From positions 5,219,256-5,283,255 of the forward strand of contig NZ_CP132359.1 of NCBI RefSeq assembly GCF_030758975.1: DNA of 64,000 nucleotides, in the 5' to 3' direction. The position numbers and the translations under genes were made by a program. Below are positions 55,710 to 64,000 of this stretch, piece by piece. The notes beneath the pieces were generated by a model. That model saw only the letters and a program-made list of their open reading frames with translations. It was not told the DNA's origin and searched no databases. Every line of letters begins with the position of its first letter. Position 1 is the stretch's first letter. The DNA is from Bosea beijingensis. GTDB taxonomy: Bacteria; Pseudomonadota; Alphaproteobacteria; Rhizobiales; Beijerinckiaceae.

Positions 55710-55899
55710 CTTTTGTTCGTCGAGTGCTCCGGCTGGCTGCGGTCTCAACTGCGAGTGACTGCTCATAGAGCTCGACCGCGGCATTGATCGCATCGAGCTC
55801 TCGCTCCTCATCACCACCCTTTGCGCATCCTGCGAGATAGATCGCGCGATCCAGGGCAGCGTTCAGTTCGTCTTCGTTGCGGATGGTAAAATGCGTCAT
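55678..55899 (-). CDS. Small helical acidic protein (73 residues), third paralogue-like copy
   Basis: MTHFTIRNEDELNAALDRAI then YLAGCAKGGDEERELDAINA and AVELYEQSLAVETA follows the same design as the proteins encoded at 45910 and 46132: a short strand, helix, Gly/acidic turn, and a helix ending in YE. It differs by having a longer Thr/Arg/Ser-rich tail. Function unknown. Confidence 0.5.
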   Translation of the reverse strand: MTHFTIRNEDELNAALDRAIYLAGCAKGGDEERELDAINAAVELYEQSLAVETAASRSTRRTKDDVPSGTGSD

Positions 55900-55997
55900 G
55901 GAGGCGCAACTGCCGAACAATTCGAACGTTCCCGCGGGCCCTCCTTACTCCGGGTTGGTCTCAGACGCATTGCGCCCGCAACGGGCGTGCTAAGAGA

Positions 55998-56243
55998 TCA
56001 CCCGGCCATATGGTGGACCACGATCCAAGCAAGCCCAGCCAAAATAAGGCCCCCTACGAGCACCGCCAGCACCGGGCGGCCCAGAAATCCCTGACGACCT
56101 TCAACCGGCGTCTCCACCGCCGGGTCGGTGGTCGTATGCGGATCTGGGTGCATTGGTGCGACAACCCCGCCGCCCGAGCCTTCCGTCTGCCTATCGGCTC
56201 GGGCGTTGGCCTCGCGAATATCCCGGTCCTGGCTGTTGGTCAT
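55998..56243 (-). CDS. Small C-terminally anchored membrane protein (81 residues)
   Basis: The N-terminal two thirds are hydrophilic (MTNSQDRDIREANARADRQT, PMHPDPHTTTDPAVETPVEG) and the C-terminus is one hydrophobic helix (PVLAVLVGGLILAGLAWIVV) ending HHMAG. Topology suggests a tail-anchored inner-membrane protein. It belongs to the run of small stress-region genes. Not recognised as a named family. Confidence 0.5.
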   Translation of the reverse strand: MTNSQDRDIREANARADRQTEGSGGGVVAPMHPDPHTTTDPAVETPVEGRQGFLGRPVLAVLVGGLILAGLAWIVVHHMAG

Positions 56244-56368
56244 GGAGCTGCTCCAATTGATCTATGCTACTAGGGAGACTGCGCCGAGATCCAGAAGTTC
56301 CTCCGTCGTCCATACCTTGCCGAGAAACTGACCTTGGCTCATGCTGGCCGTCCACTTTGGAGACGAAT

Positions 56369-56578
56369 ATGGCTAGCGGCACTGTGAAATGGTTCAACGA
56401 GACCAAGGGTTATAGCTTTATCACCCCTGATGGCGGCGGAAACGACGTTTTTGTTCACATCAGTGCGGTGGAACGAGCCGGTCTACGTGGCCTGAACGAG
56501 GGCCAGAAGGTCTCTTACGAACTCGTTGCCGACAAGAGGTCTGGCAAGCAGTCTGCGGATAACCTGAAAACGGGATAA
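56369..56578 (+). CDS. Cold-shock-domain protein (CspA family)
   Basis: This 69-residue protein is a single cold-shock domain: MASGTVKWFNETKGYSFITP with RNP1 (KGYSFI), then the RNP2 motif VFVHIS. KGYSFI replaces the usual KGFGFI, keeping the aromatics. It binds single-stranded RNA/DNA and acts as an RNA chaperone. GGAG lies 5-6 bases before ATG 56369. The long leader typical of cold-inducible csp genes could lie in 56244-56368. A terminator follows. Confidence 0.92.
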   Translation: MASGTVKWFNETKGYSFITPDGGGNDVFVHISAVERAGLRGLNEGQKVSYELVADKRSGKQSADNLKTG

Positions 56579-56613
56579 CCGTCGACGAGTTTGGCCATGT
56601 GCGCACGCGTCCG

Positions 56614-56642
56614 CCGCCATTGAGTGGCGGGCGCTTTCTTTT
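56614..56642 (+). terminator. Probable intrinsic terminator of the cold-shock gene
   Basis: CCGCCA (56614-56619) pairs with TGGCGG (56625-56630) around TTGAG, followed by GCGCTTTCTTTT. The stem is short but the T-rich tail fits. Confidence 0.5.
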
Positions 56643-56649
56643 GCAAATG

Positions 56650-56935
56650 TCAGACCGCCGCTCGCCTGATCAAGACCATCGAACGAGACGATGCGATTTC
56701 GCCCGAGACCTTCGGCCGCATAGAGCGCCTTATCGGCACGAGCATGCAAACTGAGGGCGACATCATCGCCTTCGGCCTGAGAGACGCCTGCCGAGAACGT
56801 GCAGTTGAAATCCGGGCGGCCAGGAAGGGGTACGATCGTCGAACCCTTGTGAGAAAGCACAACCCGCAGCCGTCTGACAGCGATCGAAACTCGCGCTCTC
56901 CCAAAGCCGGAGCGCGTTAATGCGGCGTTTCCCAT
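56650..56935 (-). pseudogene. GGDEF-domain C-terminal remnant
   Basis: FNCTFSAGVSQAEGDDVALS then LHARADKALYAAEGLGRNRI and VSFDG is the end of a diguanylate-cyclase domain (family pattern T.S.GVA...ARADRALYxAKxxGRNR). The catalytic GGDEF loop and everything before it are missing. It lies convergent to the cold-shock gene. Confidence 0.7.
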
Positions 56936-57014
56936 ATCGGTTGCATTTTATCGAAAGTTGGAAACTGCGCGTCCACCTCGGACATTTCTCTCCGACAAAC
57001 GGAGGTATGACCCG

Positions 57015-57116
57015 ATGCGGTATCTCGTCTCGCTCGACTTCTGGCTCTGGATCGGCGTCTGGATGAGCGTGAGCCTCATGGCCGTCGCGATGCGGCCGCT
57101 CGATTGGATGAGCTGA
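57015..57116 (+). CDS. 33-residue membrane peptide
   Basis: MRYLVSLDFWLWIGVWMSVS followed by LMAVAMRPLDWMS has one Trp-rich hydrophobic helix. GGAGGT ends eight bases before ATG 57015, one of the best ribosome binding sites among the short frames here. No family known. Confidence 0.5.
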   Translation: MRYLVSLDFWLWIGVWMSVSLMAVAMRPLDWMS

Positions 57117-57339
57117 CCGCGGCTCGAAATCTCGTGGTCCAGCCGACTTCGACCACACGGCTCAATCTCGCCTTGGAGATGATCCAGCAGGAAAGAAGTG
57201 AGGAGCTCAGAAGGCCTTGGGCGAAGGCAACGACGCTGTGAAGACGTTCGACAAGCCTTGGAACAGGCCGATCTCTGGAAGCCTGCTTTCGCTTGTTGAT
57301 TGACGATCCCCGACGGCACGCCGCCGGGGACCTCTGCGC

Positions 57340-57801
57340 TCAGTCGAGCAAATCGGCCGGGACCTTGCCGCCGTTCTCGGAGAGCTTCTTGATGACTGCC
57401 TTGTGCAGCCAGACATTCATCGTCGCCGAGTCGTTGGTATCACCCGTGTAACCGAGTTCTTGCGCCAGTTCCTTGCGGGCGGTCAGGCTGCTGTCGATCT
57501 TGAGTGCCTTGAGCAGGTCGACAATGGACGTCTTCCAGTTCAGCTGCTGGCCGCTGTCCTTGACCGCCTTGTCGAGGATCGGCGCGACGTCGACCTGCTG
57601 CGAGGCCGCCGATCCAGGCGCAGTGCCGATGTTTGCCGTGGTCTGACCGACGGGCGTCCCTCCCGGCGACGAGGCCGGTGCGGTGGAAGTGCCGGACGGT
57701 GGGACAACCGCACCGGGTGCGGGAGCAGACGTTGGAGTGGCAACCGTATCGGCCTTGGCCTCGCCGAAGATGGCCTTCTTGATGCTGTCGAAAATTCCCA
57801 T
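57340..57801 (-). CDS. DUF3597 family protein
   Basis: This 153-residue protein starts at ATG 57801 (MGIFDSIKKAIFGEAKADTV). A Pro/Ala/Thr-rich linker of ~50 residues leads to the conserved DUF3597 domain (VDVAPILDKAVKDSGQQLNW, KTSIVDLLKALKIDSSLTAR, KELAQELGYTGDTNDSATMN). The domain is a small helical bundle of unknown function. It is two bases downstream of the DUF892 gene and probably cotranscribed. The end of this protein is duplicated at 54846. Confidence 0.88.
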   Translation of the reverse strand: MGIFDSIKKAIFGEAKADTVATPTSAPAPGAVVPPSGTSTAPASSPGGTPVGQTTANIGTAPGSAASQQVDVAPILDKAVKDSGQQLNWKTSIVDLLKALKIDSSLTARKELAQELGYTGDTNDSATMNVWLHKAVIKKLSENGGKVPADLLD

Positions 57802-57803
57802 GA

Positions 57804-58307
57804 TCAGGCTGCCTTCTTCGTCGCGGCGGTGTTGGCGGCGCCGCCGAGCTGCGTCAATGTCTTGTCGGTCTTGGTCTCCTCGGCGAGCGTCGCGTCGAGC
57901 AGCGTGACCGCATCCTTGTGGCCGAGCTGCTGAGCCCACGCTTTGAGGGTGCCGTAGCGGGCCATCTCATAGTGCTCGACGGCCTGTGCCGAGGCCACCA
58001 AGCCTGCGTCGATCGCCGGGCTGTCGCCGTAATCCTCAATGACCGCCTTGCCTTCCTCGATGATGCCCAGGATGGCGTCGCAGGTCTTGCCGCGCGGGGC
58101 CTTGCCGATGAGCTCGAACACCTCGCCGAGGCGCTCGACGTGACCTTCGGTCTCCTCGCGATGGGTCTCGAAAGCCTTCTTGAGTTCGGGCGACTTGGCC
58201 GCCTTCGCCATCTTCGGCAGCGCCTTCAGTATCTGCTTCTCCGCGTAATAGACGTCCTTGAGCATGTCATGGAACAGGTCGTCGAGCGGCTTCGGTTCGG
58301 TCGCCAT
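57804..58307 (-). CDS. DUF892 (YciF/YciE-like) ferritin-like protein
   Basis: The 167-residue four-helix protein belongs to the YciE/YciF family (DUF892), ferritin-like proteins tied to osmotic and general stress. Visible are LDDLFHDMLKDVYYAEKQIL, ETHREETEGHVERLGEVFEL and ASAQAVEHYEMARYGTLKAW, which carry the Glu/His residues of the di-iron site. It ends in an Ala/Thr/Lys tail. DUF892 and DUF3597 genes are adjacent here, which suggests joint stress expression. Confidence 0.92.
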   Translation of the reverse strand: MATEPKPLDDLFHDMLKDVYYAEKQILKALPKMAKAAKSPELKKAFETHREETEGHVERLGEVFELIGKAPRGKTCDAILGIIEEGKAVIEDYGDSPAIDAGLVASAQAVEHYEMARYGTLKAWAQQLGHKDAVTLLDATLAEETKTDKTLTQLGGAANTAATKKAA

Positions 58308-58453
58308 CTAATCCTCCAGCGATTTGGGTGGTCGATGGCTGCTGAACGAACCCTGAGAGCCCATGTTCCATTCCGCTCCGCTGGAACTTTTGGAGGCAAT
58401 CTGCCGTTGGATTGTGCATCGCGGCATCGGCCGCACGCCCACGGGAGACCATC

Positions 58454-58753
58454 ATGAAGAAGCTGCTCATTGCCACCTTGATCGCCTCCGCGACATCCTT
58501 TGGCGCGATCGCACAGACGTCGACGACGTCGCCGATGCCCGCCCCAAAGGCTGACGCCGACAAGAATGCCCCGCTGCCGGGCGCCAACAGCTTCACCGAG
58601 GGCCAGGCCAAGAGCCGCCTCGAGGCCAACGGCTATTCAAACGTTGGAGCCTTGAAGAAAGACGACAACGGCGTCTGGAAGGGCACCGCGACCCACTCGG
58701 GGGCGCAGGTCAACGTCTCGGTCGATTACCGCGGCAATATCACCCGCAACTGA
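58454..58753 (+). CDS. Secreted PepSY-like protein
   Basis: The 99-residue protein starts at ATG 58454 (GGGAGACC upstream). A signal peptide (MKKLLIATLIASATSFGAIA, cleavage after AIAQ) precedes a domain SFTEGQAKSRLEANGYSNVG and ALKKDDNGVWKGTATHSGAQ, then VNVSVDYRGNITRN, the PepSY-like fold with helix and strands. These small periplasmic proteins are linked to protease inhibition or stress. It stands divergent from the DUF892 gene. Confidence 0.75.
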   Translation: MKKLLIATLIASATSFGAIAQTSTTSPMPAPKADADKNAPLPGANSFTEGQAKSRLEANGYSNVGALKKDDNGVWKGTATHSGAQVNVSVDYRGNITRN

Positions 58754-58789
58754 TCCGTGCCTCCCGCACCGCAAAAACTGGAGAACGAC

Positions 58790-59356
58790 ATGACCCGTAC
58801 GCTGACCCGTTCCTACGATAGCCACGCCACCGCCCGCTCGGTCGTGGACCAACTTGAGGCCGCCGGCGTTTCCAGCAGCGCCATCAGCATTGTCGGCAGC
58901 GACGGCAAGACTGACGAGACCAACACCGCCGAAGGTGCCGGAATCGGCGCCGGCGTCGGCGGCGCCGCCGGACTGCTGACCGGCCTCGGCATCATGGCAA
59001 TCCCCGGCGTCGGCCCGGTTGTTGCCGCGGGCTGGCTAGCCTCGACCGCCGCAGGCGCCGTGGCCGGTGCCGCCGCCGGTGGTCTGGTTGGCTCATTCGT
59101 TAAGGAAGGCCACGATGAGGACGAGGCGAACTACTACGCCGAGACCGTTCGCCGCGGCGGATCGGTCGTATCCGTCCGCGCCGAACCCGAGCACGAGGTC
59201 ACCGTCCAAGCTATCCTCGACGGCGCCACTCCGATCGACCGCGCGACCCGCGAGGCTGACTATCGAGCCGGCGGCTGGTCGCGCTTCGACGAAAACGCCG
59301 ATCCTTACGTTCGGGATGCCACCGCGTCCGGCCGAGTACCGCCTGCCGTGATCTGA
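58790..59356 (+). CDS. General stress protein with glycine-zipper membrane segment
   Basis: From ATG 58790 (GGAG upstream) the product has about 188 residues. The N-terminal YflT-like/GSP17M-like fold reads TLTRSYDSHATARSVVDQLE then AAGVSSSAISIVGSD. A Gly/Ala-rich hydrophobic region (GAGIGAGVGGAAGLLTGLGI, AGAVAGAAAGGLVGSFV) forms a glycine zipper, and a domain with EANYYAETVRRGGSVVSVRA follows. Such proteins are common stress-induced proteins in alphaproteobacteria. It lies 36 bases after the PepSY-like gene, and a terminator follows. Confidence 0.75.
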   Translation: MTRTLTRSYDSHATARSVVDQLEAAGVSSSAISIVGSDGKTDETNTAEGAGIGAGVGGAAGLLTGLGIMAIPGVGPVVAAGWLASTAAGAVAGAAAGGLVGSFVKEGHDEDEANYYAETVRRGGSVVSVRAEPEHEVTVQAILDGATPIDRATREADYRAGGWSRFDENADPYVRDATASGRVPPAVI

Positions 59357-59376
59357 CGGCACGCGCATATTGAACA

Positions 59377-59409
59377 ACGGCCTCGGGCGACCGGGGCCGT
59401 TTTCTGTTT
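59377..59409 (+). terminator. Intrinsic terminator
   Basis: ACGGCCTCGG pairs with CCGGGGCCGT (one T-G wobble) around GCGA, followed by TTTCTGTTTG. It ends the PepSY/stress-protein transcript. Confidence 0.75.
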
Positions 59410-59579
59410 GGCGTTCAGAGAAGTGCGAGAGCTTCTTTGCATGTTTCGCGGCGGCTCGATTGATCGATCGCGCAGAACCTCTGAGAGTGATCGAGAGGCA
59501 GGTCATCAGGCGACGATCTCTTCCTCGCTCGGTAAAAGCGCACCTTACCAAGAAGCGCAGCGGACGGATCATAGGAGCG

Positions 59580-60326
59580 TCAGAGCAAGCGTGCCTGTGC
59601 AGGTTCGCGGTCGACTTCGTTCTGGGAATTTCGCCGCTCAAGTTCAGTCTTAGCACTGAATCGAAGGTCGACATCACGACTGGCGGCGAGTTCTGACAGC
59701 GCCGGCGCGCTCAGCTGATTCCATCCCTTGCCGCGATCAGGCCCCGTTGGCACGCGAGGCAACAAGCCGGGCTCTCTGCTCCACCCAAGCAATTGGTGGA
59801 TCGAAGCCTCATTCAACATGTCGCGGAGATGGTGCGCAGTTACGTATGCATCGGGCATAGCGCGATGAGCCGGCAAGCCAATCTCGTGCACGAGGCCCGC
59901 CGGCTTCCGCTGATAGCGAAGCATCTGGTTCGAGAACCGGGGCAGCTCCGGCCACAGGCGCAAGGCGCATTTCCAGGTGCAGATCCATTGAGCACCCGCG
60001 CACAGCCGCGGTCGGCAGTATCGCTGTTCGAACGCCGCTCGGTGCGCCGCCAAAGCCAATACTCCGCGCTCCGGCTTCAGGATAGACGGCGCTATATCCT
60101 TCCAGTACGGCGCGCCAGCAACGTCCTCATCCCGAATATGGTGCACTGCCATCGTATCGGCGGAGATGGCGCGTCCGGGATTGACGAGAAGCGCGCCGCG
60201 TTCCTCGGTGACTTCCCAGCGTCCATCGGCTCCTAGCGAGACGTCCTGCCAACCGATTTCACAGACGTCGTGGGGGCCGTCGCCGGCCGTCTCAAGGTCG
60301 ATGACCCGAACGCGATTACTGAGCAT
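59580..60326 (-). CDS. DnaQ-like 3'-5' exonuclease
   Basis: The 248-residue protein has the DEDDh exonuclease layout: VIDLETAGDG (Asp10, Glu12), a middle motif around LALAAHRAAFEQRYCRPRLC, and LPAHRAMPDAYVTAHHLRDM with the His and final Asp. A C-terminal segment (RGKGWNQLSAPALSELAASR) resembles the tails of exodeoxyribonuclease X-type proteins. It lies 70 bases downstream of dnaE2 on the same strand. DnaE2 has no proofreading of its own, so a functional link is possible but not shown. Confidence 0.8.
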   Translation of the reverse strand: MLSNRVRVIDLETAGDGPHDVCEIGWQDVSLGADGRWEVTEERGALLVNPGRAISADTMAVHHIRDEDVAGAPYWKDIAPSILKPERGVLALAAHRAAFEQRYCRPRLCAGAQWICTWKCALRLWPELPRFSNQMLRYQRKPAGLVHEIGLPAHRAMPDAYVTAHHLRDMLNEASIHQLLGWSREPGLLPRVPTGPDRGKGWNQLSAPALSELAASRDVDLRFSAKTELERRNSQNEVDREPAQARLL

Positions 60327-60395
60327 GGATTGTAGATCAGCATTTCCGCTGGTCCATACAAGGCAGGAGCCTTTCGATCCCCGCCGGCAGCCGGA

Positions 60396-63300
60396 TCATC
60401 GAAAATCCCGTGTCTTCACCTTGATAGTGTCGATAAGCAGATCCGGGATGTAGATGTCGCGCGTCCGCATTCCCTTCGGCGGTAGATCGCGCGGGTCCGG
60501 GGTTGGCGAGCCATGGTGGAATTCGTCGCCGCGTCCGTGCGGCAGCGGGAATGGCTGATCCCGCTTGCCGACGCCGGCGAGGTCGGCAGATAGGTCGGTG
60601 AGCCTTTGTGCCACCAGATGCACGACCTCTCCCTCACGCTGGATGCGCCCGCGCACGGCGACCATCCCCGCCGACAGGATCGTCCGGCGGAAGCGCTCGA
60701 ACACCTTCGGCCAGACCACGAGGTTGGCGATACCGCTCTCGTCCTCGAGGGTGATGAACATCACGCCCTTGGCCGAGCCCGGCCGCTGCCTCACCAGCAC
60801 GATGCCGGCGGCTTCGAGCCAGCGTCCATCGCGCGCGTCCATTGCGGCCTGACAGCTGACGATGCCCCTGCGCCGAAGATCCTCCCGCAGGAATGAGACC
60901 GGATGATCGCGAAGCGACAGCCCGACATGGCGATAATCCTCGACCACATCTCCTCCAGCTGCCATCGGCCGGAGTGCGATTGAAGGCTCAGGCGTTTCAT
61001 CGGCCTGCTTATCGGCAGGCGCGGCGAACAGGGGCAGCGGTTCGTCGCGCAGAACGCGGATTGCCCAGAGCGCCTCTCTCCGCGCCAACCTAAGGCCGGG
61101 CCGAAACCCATCGGCTTCGGCAATCTGCGCCAACGCCGACACGGGTACACGAGCCCGGCGCCAGAGATCCTCGATTGTCTCGAACGGCAGACGGGCTCGG
61201 GCCGTGATGATCGCGGCAGCGTGGACGTTGGACAACCCCTTGACCATCCGGAGACCTAAGCGAACGGCAAACCGCGTTTCGTCGCCGGTCGGCTCCAACG
61301 TGCAGTCCCAGCGGGAGGCGTTGGCGCAGACCGGCCGGACCTCGACGCCGTGATCGCGAGCATCCCGAACGATCTGCGCCGGCGCATAGAAACCCATGGG
61401 TTGGCTGTTCAGGAGCGCGGCGCAGAAGACATCAGGATGCCAGCATTTCAGCCAGGCGGAGGCGTAGGCGATCAGCGCGAAGGAGGCCGCATGGCTTTCC
61501 GGAAAACCATAGCTGCCGAAGCCTTCGAGCTGTCGGAATGTCTGCTCGGCGAACTCGGCTTCGTAGCCATTGGCGACCATGCCGGCGACGAGCTTCTCCT
61601 TGAATTTCGACACCCCGCCGGTGAACTTGAAGGTCGCCATGCTCTTGCGCAACATGTCGGCCTCGCCCGGAGTGAAGCCGGCGCATTCGATCGCGACGCG
61701 CATCGCCTGCTCCTGGAAGAGCGGCACGCCGAGCGTCTTGCCCAGGACCTTCTCCAGCTCGGGCTTGGGATAGTGCACCGGCTCGCGCCCCTCGCGTCGC
61801 CGGAGATAGGGGTGGACCATGTCGCCCTGGATCGGGCCGGGCCGAACGATCGCGACCTGCACGACGAGGTCGTAATAGGTCCGCGGCTTGAGCCGGGGCA
61901 GCATCGACATCTGCGCGCGGCTCTCGATCTGGAATGTGCCGAGCGTGTCGGCCTTGCGGATCATCGCGTAGGTCCGTGGATCCTCCGGCGGGATCGAGGC
62001 CAGGTCGAGCGCGACACCCTTGTGGTCGGCAAGCATGTCCAAGCCTCGCTTCATGCAGGTCAGCATGCCCAGCGCGAGGACGTCGACCTTCATGAACTTC
62101 AGCGCGTCGATATCGTCCTTGTCCCATTCGATGACCTGGCGATCTGCCATCGCGGCCGGCTCGATCGGCACAAGGTCGTCGAGGCGATCATGTGTCAGGA
62201 CGAAGCCGCCGGGATGCTGCGAGAGGTGCCGCGGAGTGCCATTAAGCTGGCGGGCGAGATCAAGCGCCAAGCGCAGCCGCCGGTCGGCCAGGTTGAGGTT
62301 CAATTCCTCGACGTGCCGCTTCTCGACGCCCTCCTCGGACCAGGCCCAGACCTGTGATGACAGCGTCCCGATCAGGTCCTCGGGGAGGCCCAGCACCTTG
62401 CCGACATCGCGCAGGGCCCCCTTGGTCCGGTAGCGAATGACGGTCGAGCACAGGGCCGCACGATCGCGGCCATAGGTGTCGAACACCCACTGCATGACGA
62501 TTTCGCGGCGCTCATGCTCGAAGTCGACATCGATGTCGGGCGGCTCGCGACGCTCCTCCGAAACGAAGCGCTCGAACAGCAGGTCGTTGCGGCCGGGATC
62601 GATCGAGGTGATGCCGAGCACGAAGCAGACGGCGGAGTTCGCGGCCGATCCGCGCCCCTGGCAGAGGATGTCGCGCGAGCGGGCGAAGCGGACGATGGCG
62701 TTCACCGTCAGGAAATACGGCGCGTAGCCGAGCCTTTCGATCAGCGTCAGCTCGTGGTTCAGGCTTGCCCGGACGCTCTCGGGCAGGCCCTCGGGGTACC
62801 GCTGCTTGGCGCCTTCCCAGGTCAGCTTCGCAAGGGTCTCCTGCGGTGTCAGCGTGGGATCGTCGCGCTCCTCCGGGTATTGGTAAGCGAGTTCGTCGAG
62901 CGAGAACCGGCATCGATCGGCGATCTGCAGCGTCCGGGCCAAGGCCCCGGGATAGCGCGCGAACAGCCGGTGCATCTCCTCCGGAGGCTTCAGATAGCGG
63001 TCGGCATGGCGCTCGCGCCGATCGCCGAGGGCGTCGATCGTGACGTTGTGTCGGATGCAGGTCACGACGTCCTGCAGGATCCGCCTGGCCGGCTCGTGGA
63101 AGAGCACGTCGTTGGTCACGACCGTGGGCACGCGCATCCGCGTGGCAAGGTTCGAGAGCTCATGGAGCCGAAGGTGGTCGTTCGGTCGGCGCCGCAGCGA
63201 GAGGGCGAGATAGGCGCGGTCACCAAAGCCCTCGCGAAGCCGACGCAGGCGAAAAGCGCAGTCCTCGTCGGCCAGGTCCGGCACGAGCACCGCGACCAGC

Positions 63301-63656
63301 CCATCGCAATGCGCAACGACGTCCGACCATTCGAGATGGCATCGCGCCTTGCCGCCACGCTTCTTGCCGATGGAGAGCAGTCGGCACAGGCGCGAATAGG
63401 CTGGCCTGTCCGTTGGATAGACCAGCAGCGACATGCCGTCAGCGAGATCGAGGCGGCAGGCGACGATCAGCCTGACGCCGGTTGCCTTCGCCGCCTCATG
63501 TGCCCGGACGATGCCGGCGAGCGAATTACGGTCCACGACAGCGAGCGCTTCGATGCCCAGCAATGCCGCCTGCGCGAACAGCTCATCGGCCGAGGAGGCG
63601 CCGCGCAGGAAGCTGAAATGGCTGGTGACCTGGAGCTCGGCGTAGCGCGCGCTCAT
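60396..63656 (-). CDS. dnaE2: Error-prone DNA polymerase III alpha subunit DnaE2
   Basis: The 1086-residue C-family polymerase has an N-terminal PHP domain ([40 protein letters not shown]). The palm follows ([40 protein letters not shown], the catalytic Asp residues), then helix-hairpin-helix and OB-fold regions ([20 protein letters not shown]). The length and the partner imuB identify DnaE2 rather than the replicative DnaE. It carries out SOS mutagenesis and translesion synthesis with ImuB. The start overlaps the imuB stop by four bases. LexA control would act at the cassette promoter outside the window. Confidence 0.95.
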   Translation of the reverse strand: MSARYAELQVTSHFSFLRGASSADELFAQAALLGIEALAVVDRNSLAGIVRAHEAAKATGVRLIVACRLDLADGMSLLVYPTDRPAYSRLCRLLSIGKKRGGKARCHLEWSDVVAHCDGLVAVLVPDLADEDCAFRLRRLREGFGDRAYLALSLRRRPNDHLRLHELSNLATRMRVPTVVTNDVLFHEPARRILQDVVTCIRHNVTIDALGDRRERHADRYLKPPEEMHRLFARYPGALARTLQIADRCRFSLDELAYQYPEERDDPTLTPQETLAKLTWEGAKQRYPEGLPESVRASLNHELTLIERLGYAPYFLTVNAIVRFARSRDILCQGRGSAANSAVCFVLGITSIDPGRNDLLFERFVSEERREPPDIDVDFEHERREIVMQWVFDTYGRDRAALCSTVIRYRTKGALRDVGKVLGLPEDLIGTLSSQVWAWSEEGVEKRHVEELNLNLADRRLRLALDLARQLNGTPRHLSQHPGGFVLTHDRLDDLVPIEPAAMADRQVIEWDKDDIDALKFMKVDVLALGMLTCMKRGLDMLADHKGVALDLASIPPEDPRTYAMIRKADTLGTFQIESRAQMSMLPRLKPRTYYDLVVQVAIVRPGPIQGDMVHPYLRRREGREPVHYPKPELEKVLGKTLGVPLFQEQAMRVAIECAGFTPGEADMLRKSMATFKFTGGVSKFKEKLVAGMVANGYEAEFAEQTFRQLEGFGSYGFPESHAASFALIAYASAWLKCWHPDVFCAALLNSQPMGFYAPAQIVRDARDHGVEVRPVCANASRWDCTLEPTGDETRFAVRLGLRMVKGLSNVHAAAIITARARLPFETIEDLWRRARVPVSALAQIAEADGFRPGLRLARREALWAIRVLRDEPLPLFAAPADKQADETPEPSIALRPMAAGGDVVEDYRHVGLSLRDHPVSFLREDLRRRGIVSCQAAMDARDGRWLEAAGIVLVRQRPGSAKGVMFITLEDESGIANLVVWPKVFERFRRTILSAGMVAVRGRIQREGEVVHLVAQRLTDLSADLAGVGKRDQPFPLPHGRGDEFHHGSPTPDPRDLPPKGMRTRDIYIPDLLIDTIKVKTRDFR

Positions 63657-64000
63657 CCGAATAGGCCGTGCAGGAACCAGCGATGCGAGCCCGTGGCGAC
63701 GTCTTCGCCGTCGCCTGCTCGATAGAGCCAGTAGCGCTCGCCTGCATCATCCTCGACCCGGAAGTAATCGCGCACGGCGACCATCTCGGCCTCGCGCTTC
63801 CACCACTCGCCGAACACGCGCTCCGGTCCGTCGGCGCGCCGAACCCGGCGGCGGATCCCGCGCCAGCTGAACCAGGCCGGTGGATGGTCCGGCAGCAGAG
63901 CCATGGTCTCGACCGGCTCCGGTCGTGGCAGCAGCCTCGCCGGCCGCGGCCAGTGGCCTGGCCAGACGGCTCCGGTCTCTTCCGTCAGCGCGGCGACACG
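63653..64000 (-). CDS. imuB: ImuB, Y-family-like polymerase accessory protein, C-terminal part
   Basis: The frame is open to the window edge, so only the last ~115 codons are present. The C-terminus ([60 protein letters not shown]) is characteristic of ImuB, the catalytically inactive Y-family relative that links DnaE2 to the sliding clamp. The clamp-binding motif and polymerase-like core lie outside the window. It is coupled to dnaE2 by a four-base overlap, as in imuA-imuB-dnaE2 cassettes. Confidence 0.88.
   Translation of the reverse strand, partial: RVAALTEETGAVWPGHWPRPARLLPRPEPVETMALLPDHPPAWFSWRGIRRRVRRADGPERVFGEWWKREAEMVAVRDYFRVEDDAGERYWLYRAGDGEDVATGSHRWFLHGLFG

Overview
The window reads as chromosomal DNA of a high-GC alphaproteobacterium, most likely Hyphomicrobiales (Rhizobiales) of a Bosea / Methylobacterium / Bradyrhizobium kind. 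The evidence is the gene content: an ImuB-DnaE2 mutasome, a sulfite dehydrogenase with its own ECF sigma and anti-sigma pair, a TPP-riboswitch operon, CHASE2-EAL and hybrid-kinase signalling proteins, and DUF892/DUF3597/PepSY stress proteins. No rRNA, intact tRNA, intact transposon or CRISPR array was seen. Genus is inference only.

Layout. 1-3.7 kb: end of a flavin monooxygenase gene and a complete polar amino-acid ABC transporter. 3.8-7.4 kb: divergent metal-resistance-like module (HupE/UreJ-like membrane protein, membrane anchor protein and His-rich secreted protein on minus; CsoR/RcnR repressor and MFS exporter with a His-rich tail on plus) around a perfect 19-bp palindrome. 7.4-9.5 kb: small secreted or membrane proteins, an IS3 transposase remnant and a tRNA-Gln-like scar. 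9.4-12.8 kb: divergent oxyR and katG. 12.9-16.4 kb: ECF sigma, anti-sigma, Tat-exported sulfite oxidase and two c-type cytochromes. 16.4-23.2 kb: a seven-gene minus-strand operon behind a TPP riboswitch (LuxE-like, LuxC-like, NMT1/THI5-type ABC transporter, SDR, TIM-barrel protein). This is the most novel item: it looks like a carboxylate-activation and reduction route for a thiamin-related compound.

23.4-26.8 kb: a truncated UDP-glucose dehydrogenase gene runs into 51-bp Gly/Asn-coding repeats and then into a CHASE2-PAS-GGDEF-EAL gene, all open in one frame. 26.9-43 kb is an accessory and decaying zone. It holds integrase, nspC, saccharopine/carboxynorspermidine dehydrogenase, UspA, 5-FTHF cyclo-ligase, Tim44-like, XdhC-like, LysR, outer-membrane porin and CDF remnants, most with single frameshifts or nonsense codons. 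Between them lie apparently intact genes: ctaD, DUF2945, DUF488, a single-domain receiver, a CRP/FNR regulator, a YihY/BrkB protein and several small proteins.

43-50.2 kb: a hybrid histidine kinase with two receivers, small helical proteins, a PRC-barrel protein, an IS5 remnant and a large catalase (katE). 50.9-54.7 kb: a three-subunit molybdenum hydroxylase (2Fe-2S, FAD, Mo subunits). 54.8-59.4 kb: a stress-type cluster of small proteins, cold shock protein, DUF3597, DUF892, PepSY and a glycine-zipper stress protein. 59.6-64 kb: a DnaQ-like exonuclease, dnaE2 and the end of imuB. Oxidative and general stress defence (OxyR/KatG, KatE, DUF892, mutasome) is a recurring theme.
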